Assembly (NCBI GenBank): GCA_021784715.1
Contig: JAJYHP010000115.1
Coordinates: forward strand, 1-27,422
Direction of reading: 5' to 3'
DNA: 27,422 nucleotides
Origin: a bacterium
GTDB taxonomy: Bacteria; Eremiobacterota; Eremiobacteria; Baltobacterales; Baltobacteraceae
Notes under the pieces: model-generated
Told to the model about the DNA's origin: nothing
Database searches by the model: none
What the model saw: the letters and a program-made list of their open reading frames with translations, nothing else
Shown here: positions 15,034 to 21,808 of the stretch, piece by piece
Layout of the letters: the number at the start of each line of letters is the position of its first letter
Numbering within the stretch: the first letter of the stretch is position 1
Position numbers and translations under genes: made by a program

Positions 15034-16487
15034 ACGGCCGCACCGTCGGTCGCAGTGGACGCCACTTCGTTATAGAGGGCGCGATAGTTCGCCAAACATC
15101 CGTCGAGCGTAAAGAGCTCCAGCGCGCGCGTTCGCGCTCTTTTCCCGAGCGCCACAGCTTCCTTCGGACGCGCGAGCAGATCGCAGAGCGCTTCGGCGAA
15201 GCGCTGCGGTCGCTTCGGCGGAACGACGGTGCCGCAATCGCCGATCGCTTCGCGCGCGCCACCGACATCGGTGGCGACAACGGGCTTCGCGCACATCATC
15301 GCCTCGATTACCGAATACGGAAACCCTTCGGAGATCGAGGAGAGCGCGACGACGCTCGCCTCGGCATACGCCGACGCCGGATCCGAGGTGGAGCCTCGAA
15401 AACGGATGCACGTTTCCAGGCCCAACACGCGCACGAGCTCGAGAACGCGTAGGTTATACGCTTCATCGTGAACCGGACCCCAAATATCGAACACGACGTC
15501 GGGAAAGCGTTCGCGCACCAAGGGCGCGCTCGCGACGAGCGTCTCGATATCTTTGAGCGGATCGATCCGTACCATCGCCGTCACGGTCGGCCGTTCCGGG
15601 CGATGATTGCGGTCGTCGAAGCGCGTCTCGTCGACGCCGTTGTAAATCACGAGAATGCGATCTTCAGGAACACCGTAGAACCGTTCCCAGGTCGCATTGT
15701 AGCTGCAGACCGGAGCGATCGTGTCGGAGACCGCGTACGTGGCGCGCGCGATCGCCGAGAAGAGATTTTTCTTAATCGAGCGGTCGGAGAACGGGAACCC
15801 CGCTCGAGCGAGTTCGAGGACGCGTTCGCGAAGGTACACGCCGTGTTCGGTGAGCACCACCGGAAGGCCGAGTGCGCTCTTGGCCGCGACTGCAACTAAG
15901 CCGCAGAGCCCGGCGGCGCTGGTATGAACGATATCGCTCGCCGGTATTTCGATGGCGAGCGGCGCCAGATACCGATAGAACGATCGTGTCAGTTCGACCG
16001 CCTCCAGCGCCGACATAAATCGATCGTGCCACGCGCTCGAGCGAAACTGCGCGAGGGTAACGTTCCAAACCTCTTCGCGCCGCATCGTCCAATCGTAATC
16101 GTGCTTGCGAAAGTAGGTGTAGATGCCGCCGATCGCATCGACCAATCGCTGCGGATGAGCGCTCTCCATGCCGCGAACGATCTCATCGAGAAACGCGGCG
16201 AAGAGCGGGACGAACTCCTCGCGCAACGCTCGCGGATCGCGTCGCAGCTGCGACCGCAGGTCGGCACCGCTGTATTCTTCCATGCGCTCGTGCCCCCAGA
16301 GCGGAAGCGCGATCGTGCGAACGACGTTCGCCGGGATTTCGTACTCGGTCGCGCTCGACGGATTGCCGACGAGCGCGAAGACCGTAAAATCGACCTCCGA
16401 GAGCCCCGAGATCAACAGATGGCACCACGTCGAGACGCCGCCGCGGACGTAGGGATAGGTCCCTTCGGTTACCAGCAGCGAGCGCAC
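15030..16487 (-). CDS. pelF: PelF-like GT4 glycosyltransferase
   Basis: Cytosolic glycosyltransferase of 485 residues, expected to polymerise Pel-type polysaccharide from UDP-sugars. The N-terminus, TEGTYPYVRGGVSTWCHLLI (7-26), is the PelF hallmark. Other PelF-typical blocks are DIVHTSAAGLCGLVA (185-199), VVLTEHGVYLRERVLEL (210-226) and CSYNATWERFYGVP (261-274). The GT4 catalytic region includes YNGVDETRF (282-290) and the E-x7-E pair E387/E395 in SEGFPYSVIEAM, followed by KPVVATDVGGAREAIG. The start is GTG at 16487, only three bases after the stop of the response regulator gene. It is the best-supported member of the operon and anchors the Pel assignment. Confidence 0.92.
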   Translation of the reverse strand: MRSLLVTEGTYPYVRGGVSTWCHLLISGLSEVDFTVFALVGNPSSATEYEIPANVVRTIALPLWGHERMEEYSGADLRSQLRRDPRALREEFVPLFAAFLDEIVRGMESAHPQRLVDAIGGIYTYFRKHDYDWTMRREEVWNVTLAQFRSSAWHDRFMSALEAVELTRSFYRYLAPLAIEIPASDIVHTSAAGLCGLVAVAAKSALGLPVVLTEHGVYLRERVLELARAGFPFSDRSIKKNLFSAIARATYAVSDTIAPVCSYNATWERFYGVPEDRILVIYNGVDETRFDDRNHRPERPTVTAMVRIDPLKDIETLVASAPLVRERFPDVVFDIWGPVHDEAYNLRVLELVRVLGLETCIRFRGSTSDPASAYAEASVVALSSISEGFPYSVIEAMMCAKPVVATDVGGAREAIGDCGTVVPPKRPQRFAEALCDLLARPKEAVALGKRARTRALELFTLDGCLANYRALYNEVASTATDGAAV

Positions 16488-16490
16488 GAG

Positions 16491-17726
16491 CTACGAGAGC
16501 GACGAGGGACGATCGTCGGCGATCACCGACGTCATCGACTCGGCGATCGAGACCGATTTTTTAGCGAGCTGTAAATTTCCGGCGAGCAGAAAACATTTCG
16601 CCGCATTGACGTAAGCATCGGCGATATCGCGTCCCTGCTTCGAATCTTCCGCGAGCGTCAAATACATTTTTCCGGCGAGCCGAAGTAATTTATTCGAGAG
16701 ATCGGCGTGCTGCTGCCTCCCAGCCATCGCCGAGGCGCTGCGAAAGGCGATTGCGGCGCGTGCGTACTGCGCGCGGTGCTCCGCTCGCTCCGCTTCTTCG
16801 AGATAGAGGCTGAGCGCATCGGCATAGCGTCCGAGTTGCTCGGCATGGGCCGCGGCGATCCAAAGCGCGTCCTCGCCGGTATCGGCCGGGCTTCGCGTCG
16901 CGGAAGTCGCTTCCGCCGAGGGCGCGACGGGTTCCGGCGTGGGATCGGCCACGACCTGTTCGGGCGATGCGGCGGCCTCGGCGAAAAAGCTCCGCCAACG
17001 CAGATGGCTTGCGATGCGCGCGACGAGTTCATCCGGATCGAAGGGTTTCGTCATGTAATCTTGCGCGCCGGCCTCCAACGCCGCCACCTTCTCTTCCGTT
17101 CCGCTCTGTGCGGTGACCATGATAATCGGAATATCGCGCGTGCGAGGATCGGAGCGCAGCCGCTCGGCGGTCTCTCGGCCGTCGAGAATCGGCATGCGAT
17201 AATCGAGCAAGATGAGATCGGGGTGTTCGGCGGCAGCGCGCTCGCAGGCATCGGCGCCGTTCCCGACCGCGGTCGCGCGAAATCCACGGCGACCAAGCAG
17301 CGCGAGCAGCAAGCGACGGATATTGGCGTCGTCGTCGGCGATGAGGATCGATCCGCGCTCCGGCGACTCCATGTCGTGAGCGACGCGTTCTGCTGCCAAC
17401 GCAAGCGCGATATCGTCGCTCCACGCCTCCAATTGAGCGGCAATACCGAGTGAGATTTTCCCAGCGTTGAAATATTCAACATAGCCGAATGGGCCATCGG
17501 CTCCGACGAGCGGCGTACCCAAACGCTCGCCTTCCAACACCGGAACCGCTGCGGCTATTCGGTCGCGAATCTGCGCGGGCGACGATCCCAATGCAGCGTC
17601 GGAATCGTTCGCGGCGCGCGCGGCAAGCACGGGCATCGCGCCCGGCTCGCCGCTCTGCCATATATCGAGCTGTCGCAGACCGAACTTCGCTAGCGCTTCG
17701 CGCGCTCGCTCCGCAAGATCGATCAA
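16491..17726 (-). CDS. GAF-like / REC / TPR-like response regulator
   Basis: A 411-residue cytosolic protein in the exopolysaccharide operon. Residues about 1-115 look like a degenerate GAF-type sensor. Residues 125-245 are a receiver domain: acidic pocket D131-D133, phospho-acceptor D175 in LILLDYRMP, T205 in MVTAQSG, K227 in MTKPFDPDEL. After a Pro/Ala/Ser-rich linker, the C-terminal ~140 residues are helical repeats of TPR type (AAHAEQLGRYADALSLYLEE, AIAFRSASAMAG, NAAKCFLLAGNLQLAKKSVS). There is no DNA-binding or enzymatic output domain. It is translationally coupled to the barrel gene upstream (ATGA overlap at 17723-17726). By context it may signal to the synthase through protein contacts; standard Pel loci instead use PelD (GAF plus degenerate GGDEF) and TPR protein PelE. 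No histidine kinase lies nearby. Confidence 0.85.
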   Translation of the reverse strand: MIDLAERAREALAKFGLRQLDIWQSGEPGAMPVLAARAANDSDAALGSSPAQIRDRIAAAVPVLEGERLGTPLVGADGPFGYVEYFNAGKISLGIAAQLEAWSDDIALALAAERVAHDMESPERGSILIADDDANIRRLLLALLGRRGFRATAVGNGADACERAAAEHPDLILLDYRMPILDGRETAERLRSDPRTRDIPIIMVTAQSGTEEKVAALEAGAQDYMTKPFDPDELVARIASHLRWRSFFAEAAASPEQVVADPTPEPVAPSAEATSATRSPADTGEDALWIAAAHAEQLGRYADALSLYLEEAERAEHRAQYARAAIAFRSASAMAGRQQHADLSNKLLRLAGKMYLTLAEDSKQGRDIADAYVNAAKCFLLAGNLQLAKKSVSIAESMTSVIADDRPSSLS

Positions 17727-18547
17727 ATATTTACTCCATAGCTGATGGTGGGCCGAAAATCGACGTACGTTTTGGCGACGCCGATCGGCAGAAGATTTCC
17801 CCGAAGGTAGGTTCCGGTAACGCCGCCGAGTTCAATCGCCGGCCCTCGCAAGCCGAACGGCGTCAAGCGTACGCCGAGCGTGAGCTCTGCATAGTTGCCG
17901 TAAAAATAGGGGTGGGTATCGAGCGCGAGGACGGCGCGGGCAAAGACGCTGACCGGATGTCGCTCGTTCGGAGGCGTGCTGCCGATCTCCAATTGTTCGT
18001 AAAATTGAAGATCGTGATACCGACTGTAATAGATACCGTCGCCGAAAAAGTTCCCGTAGGCCGCCTGCCTTTTCAGCGCCCCGCCCCACTCGCGATAATA
18101 TTCGAGTCCGCCGCGCAGATCGCCGCCGGAGGGCGTTGCGGCGATGGAGCCGATTTTGGTCGTCACTCCGCCTTGAGCGAAAGCACGGAGCCCCTGCGGA
18201 TTGGTGTACTGCACTCCTAGTGCGAGCCCGGCATAGTTATCGTTGAGCGTTTGCGGAATCACTCCGCCGCCCGTACGCGTATCGTCGTTCGCAAAGAGAT
18301 CGACGAACGGGCGCACCGCGCTCGTGCGAGAGCCGAACGGTTTATAGGCATCGATGGAAAATACGGTATCGCGATAGAGCGACGTATGTTCGATATACGA
18401 ATAGAGGAAGCCCGCCCGGTCCGGTGCGGCTGCAGCGTGGGCCGCATGAGCGGGCACCGGCGTTGCAACGGGCGCGGGCTCGGCAGCGAGCGCGCGCACG
18501 CTCTGCATCGCGAGGAAGAGGATGGTGCACGCAAACAATCGCTTCAT
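17723..18547 (-). CDS. Outer-membrane beta-barrel protein of the Pel-like operon
   Basis: A 274-residue exported protein. The signal peptide is MKRLFACTILFLAMQSVRAL followed by A; a Pro/Ala/His-rich linker comes next, then alternating amphipathic strands rich in Tyr and Gly, ending RPTISYGVNI. Blocks such as EYYREWGG, YGNFFGDGIYYSRYHDLQFY, NYAELTLGVRLTP and GTYLRGNLLPIG resemble the C-terminal barrel of NfrA/BcsC-like outer-membrane proteins. It occupies the place where a PelB-type export barrel would be expected, but without PelB's large periplasmic TPR scaffold. At about 250 mature residues it could form a 12- or 14-strand barrel. Its ATG shares one base with the stop of the deacetylase gene (TAATG) and its stop overlaps the response regulator start. 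Export of polymer is inferred from context only. Confidence 0.75.
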   Translation of the reverse strand: MKRLFACTILFLAMQSVRALAAEPAPVATPVPAHAAHAAAAPDRAGFLYSYIEHTSLYRDTVFSIDAYKPFGSRTSAVRPFVDLFANDDTRTGGGVIPQTLNDNYAGLALGVQYTNPQGLRAFAQGGVTTKIGSIAATPSGGDLRGGLEYYREWGGALKRQAAYGNFFGDGIYYSRYHDLQFYEQLEIGSTPPNERHPVSVFARAVLALDTHPYFYGNYAELTLGVRLTPFGLRGPAIELGGVTGTYLRGNLLPIGVAKTYVDFRPTISYGVNI

Positions 18548-20223
18548 TATATTTTTGCCGTTCCCATCGTATAGATGCGAAACATATGCCGTGCCGTATC
18601 CCAGCGGCTTACGAAGAGCTCGTCGCCCTCCATGGCGAGCGATCGCACGTCGCCGCGGAGCGCTCCGGTCGCGCGGATCGTTCCTCGAGGAGTGACGAGC
18701 AGAATGCGGTGCATCCTTCGGTCGTAGGCGATGAGCGCGCCATCTCCTGCAACTAGGCCCGCGAATCTTCCGCTTTGGTAGGACGCGCTCTGGACGAGTT
18801 CTCCGACCCGCCGGCCCCGCAGCACATCGAAGATCTCGCCCCCGTCATCGATGCCATACAGGTTGCCGTCGAGCCACGCAATGCCGACGAGCCAACTCAT
18901 GTCTGCGGGGAGCGTGCGGCGCGACTCGATGCGCGGTGGGGCTCCGCGAAGCACTGAAAATTCGCTGAGGACGGGGGCCGCGCGCCCCCCGACGACGGCC
19001 TGTTGCGCGACCCAGAGGTGATTGCGTTCGAACGCGAGCGCGCCGATCGCGGCGGGCTCGCCGGTGCGCCCGCGCTCGAGCGCGGGCTCGCGGAAGGCGC
19101 CGACGCGCCGACCGTTTCGATCCAAGAGATAGATCAGCGGCTGCACGGTGGAGGCGGCATAAAGATGGTTCCCGCCGAGTGCGATCGGCGCGACCGCCGT
19201 GAATTGCCCGTCCTCGATCTCGGGAAATTCGATGCCCTTGCTTTCCAGAGAATCCATCGAGCGCAGATCCTGCGCGACCGATGCCTTCGCGGAGAAGCCG
19301 ATTCGCGGCAGCGCGTAGAGATCGTCGCTCCGCGAAGCAAACTGAACGTGTCCCGGATCGTAGACGGAGAACGCCGCGACGAAGCCGGCGTTCTTGAGAG
19401 CGCGAAAGATCGAAGGCGTGAGGTTCGGCGCATTCGAGTGACCGGCTTGCGTGTTCGTCTGCGGATTCGCACCACGCGGGAGCGCAGCGTTCTGCCCGTA
19501 CTCACCGCTCGGGTAGGCGAAGAGATCGATTCTAGCGCCGGTGATCGGCTCGAAAGCGTGCCGAAAATGCAGGAGATCGTCCTGAACGCGCCGTTCGAAT
19601 TCGGCGATCGTTTCGAAGCGGTGCTCGCGCGAGAGCCACTGGAGGTTCGCGTACCAATACGGCGAGAGCTTGCCGTGCGGACCGACGAGGAGATCGGAAT
19701 GCCCGGCGAATCCGTGCGACTGCAGCGACCAGATGCCGGAGCGCGCCATCGCGTGGAGATCTGCGTCGTCGAGTCGGCCGGGAATGCTGCCGGTCGCGTG
19801 TCCCTCGAAAAACATCGTGGCGCTCGCATGGTATCGCCGCAATATCGGCGTCGCCTCAGTCCACGCCGAGCGATAGCCGTCGTCGAAGGTCAACGTCACC
19901 GAACGGCGCGGAAGACGCGCCACCGGGAGCCTGCCGGAGAGAAAGGCGACCGCACTTTGCATCGTAATGAAGTGATACCCGCGTTGCGCGAGCGCATGCA
20001 AGAGATCGTTGAAGCGCTGCGGCGCCATCCACGGGGTGCCGATGCCGATTTTGGGTTCGATGGGGTGATTGGAGACCTGATGAAACATCAGGACGCGCAC
20101 CGTCGGCTCGCGAACGAGCGTGAGGACGAGTTTCCTCGGCGCTACGGCAGCGTGCGCCGCGCTCCCCGGGGCGAGGCCCAACAGGACGCCGATCGCGACG
20201 ATGGAGAGGGCGAGATTGCGCAT
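18547..20223 (-). CDS. Secreted polysaccharide deacetylase (CE4/NodB) with C-terminal beta-propeller
   Basis: First gene of the Pel-like operon, 558 residues. The signal peptide is MRNLALSIVAIGVLLGLAPG followed by SAAHA. The NodB deacetylase domain follows (about 40-300): LMFHQVSN, TFDDGY with D114/D115, and a metal-binding H170-x4-H175 in SHGFAGH, as in PgaB/IcaB-type N-acetylhexosamine deacetylases. From about 345 to the end, repeated strands (NHLYAAST, IGALAFERNHLWVAQ, IAWLDGNLYGIDD, DVRSLAMEGDELFVS) indicate a beta-propeller, unusual for this enzyme class. The predicted role is to de-N-acetylate the nascent periplasmic polymer, a job done by PelA or the separate PelDA of Gram-positive loci. 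I chose the ATG at 20223 (after GAGGGTGGG) over 20238. It lies 58 bases after the beta-lactamase-fold gene, which might be co-transcribed. Confidence 0.85.
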   Translation of the reverse strand: MRNLALSIVAIGVLLGLAPGSAAHAAVAPRKLVLTLVREPTVRVLMFHQVSNHPIEPKIGIGTPWMAPQRFNDLLHALAQRGYHFITMQSAVAFLSGRLPVARLPRRSVTLTFDDGYRSAWTEATPILRRYHASATMFFEGHATGSIPGRLDDADLHAMARSGIWSLQSHGFAGHSDLLVGPHGKLSPYWYANLQWLSREHRFETIAEFERRVQDDLLHFRHAFEPITGARIDLFAYPSGEYGQNAALPRGANPQTNTQAGHSNAPNLTPSIFRALKNAGFVAAFSVYDPGHVQFASRSDDLYALPRIGFSAKASVAQDLRSMDSLESKGIEFPEIEDGQFTAVAPIALGGNHLYAASTVQPLIYLLDRNGRRVGAFREPALERGRTGEPAAIGALAFERNHLWVAQQAVVGGRAAPVLSEFSVLRGAPPRIESRRTLPADMSWLVGIAWLDGNLYGIDDGGEIFDVLRGRRVGELVQSASYQSGRFAGLVAGDGALIAYDRRMHRILLVTPRGTIRATGALRGDVRSLAMEGDELFVSRWDTARHMFRIYTMGTAKI

Positions 20224-20280
20224 CCCACCCTCTTCCATTCGAGCCTCGTCGCATCCGCTATCGACGGGGCTCCGAGCGGG

Positions 20281-21708
20281 CTACGGCGATTGGAAAAAGA
20301 ATGCCGCGAATTTCTTGCTCTTCGCATCGATTGCAACCGTTAACTTTAGCACCGTCGCCTTAAATCGAACCAAATAGACATACTTCGTCGCATCGGGAAG
20401 AACGGAGCTCCCACGAAAGACGAATGCCGTCGGCGGGCCGAGCACGGAAAGCTGCTGCGAGGCCGCCTTGACGGCGGCATCGCTGAGCGCCTTCGAAGCT
20501 GCCGGCGTAATCTGCGAACGGTTGAGATCGCCGCGCAGCAACGGGATGACGAACGCTTTGACCCGCGCCGTCACGCCGAGGTTCTCACCCGGAGCCGTCG
20601 CATCCGCCGCAGCCGCGATCCGTGGATGGATCGCATCGAAAATATTGTTGACGATGGTGGTCGCCGGACCGCTCGCACTATTGGTCAACGCTACGATGGT
20701 GAGGTGCTGCGATGGAAAGAACGCGGCATCGCTCGAAAAGCCGAAGGTCCCGCCATCGTGTGATATACGCAGCTGCCCATCGTGGCGGTCGCGGATGAGG
20801 CCGAAGCCATATCCCCCGGAGGAACCGACCGCTACGCGCACCGGCGTCGTCATCTCTCGGTAATCGCGTCGCGTAACGATCTTCCCGCTTCGCAGAGCTT
20901 CGTTCCAGCGTACGAGATCGCCGACCGTGCTGACGATCGCCCCCGCCGACCACGCCCATCGGTCGTGCAGGGGAAAGGATGGGGCGACACCGCCGTTCTT
21001 TAACGGTCGATATCCGAGCGCCATATCGGAGAGACCCGCTTCGTCGGAGATCCAATGCGTGTGCGTCATCCCGGCCCGAGCGAATTCGTGCCGATCGATA
21101 TATCGCCGGTACGGTTCGTGTGAGAGCACTTCGACGATGCGCCCGAGAAGGATGTAATTCGTATTCGAGTAGCGCCAATGCGAGCCGGGCTTGAATTCTA
21201 ACGGCTTCTTGGCGATCGACGCGATAATTTTCGCGTAGCTTCCCGGTCGTGCCGCCATACGAACGAATCCGGAGACGTTCGTGTAATTCGCAAGCCCGCT
21301 GGTGTGCGTCAGCAATTGACGAATCGTTATTTGATTCGCATGCGGGGCACGGGGAAGAATTTTCGCAACGCTCTCATCGAGCGAGAGCTTACCGGCATCA
21401 CGCAATTGAAGGATCGCCGCAGCCGTAAACTGCTTGGTCATCGATCCGATTTCGTAATGCGTGTTGACGTCGGCGCCCTCTTTGGCTGCAAGGTTTCGCA
21501 AGCCATAGCCGCGCGCGTAAACGATGCGGCCGTTCTCTGCAACGGCGATGGTTGCCCCGGGCGTCTTTAGGGCGTGGAGGATCCGACGCGTCGCACGGTC
21601 GATCGCCGCAACGGGCACGGGAGTGGGGGCGGCCGAGGCCGCCAATGGAAGAAAGAGCGCGGTCAGCGCCGCGAGCAGCGATGGTAGAGATCGTTTCATC
21701 GCCGGCAT
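20281..21708 (-). CDS. Secreted serine hydrolase, class C beta-lactamase/PBP4* fold
   Basis: A 475-residue exported protein. A signal peptide (MKRSLPSLLAALTALFLPLA, then ASAAP) is followed by the serine beta-lactamase fold: S89-x-x-K92 (SMTK), Y180-S-N182 (YSN) and H317-D-G319 (HDGG), the three active-site motifs of the Beta-lactamase family PF00144. Family members include D-aminopeptidases, esterases and carboxypeptidases, and true antibiotic resistance is uncommon among such stand-alone proteins. The last ~110 residues form an extra domain (RSQITPAASKALSDAAVKAA, YVYLVRFKATVLKLTVAIDA) that could be a small beta domain. Residue numbers count from the ATG at 21708; the ATG at 21699 (MKRSL) is equally possible and neither has a clear ribosome site. 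Confidence 0.9.
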   Translation of the reverse strand: MPAMKRSLPSLLAALTALFLPLAASAAPTPVPVAAIDRATRRILHALKTPGATIAVAENGRIVYARGYGLRNLAAKEGADVNTHYEIGSMTKQFTAAAILQLRDAGKLSLDESVAKILPRAPHANQITIRQLLTHTSGLANYTNVSGFVRMAARPGSYAKIIASIAKKPLEFKPGSHWRYSNTNYILLGRIVEVLSHEPYRRYIDRHEFARAGMTHTHWISDEAGLSDMALGYRPLKNGGVAPSFPLHDRWAWSAGAIVSTVGDLVRWNEALRSGKIVTRRDYREMTTPVRVAVGSSGGYGFGLIRDRHDGQLRISHDGGTFGFSSDAAFFPSQHLTIVALTNSASGPATTIVNNIFDAIHPRIAAAADATAPGENLGVTARVKAFVIPLLRGDLNRSQITPAASKALSDAAVKAASQQLSVLGPPTAFVFRGSSVLPDATKYVYLVRFKATVLKLTVAIDAKSKKFAAFFFQSP

Positions 21709-21746
21709 CTACGCGGTAACGCCTCCGTTTGTTTCAGTTTGACGAC

Positions 21747-21779
21747 CAGGAAGGCACGATGTTTCATCGTGCCTTCCTG
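21747..21779 (-). terminator. Perfect 15-bp inverted repeat between receptor and hydrolase genes
   Basis: CAGGAAGGCACGATG and its exact complement flank a three-base loop (TTT on +, AAA on -). It lies 29 bases beyond the TonB receptor stop and 38 bases before the hydrolase start. No T-tract follows on either strand, so it may terminate only partly or act as an mRNA-stabilising hairpin. Confidence 0.55.
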
Positions 21780-21808
21780 CTGCGACACGCGCCGAGCCGC
21801 CTATCGCA

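Noticed and set aside
19003..20343. 446-residue open frame opposite the deacetylase gene
   Set aside because: Antisense to a gene with clear NodB motifs; composition is Arg/Glu-rich with no fold signature.
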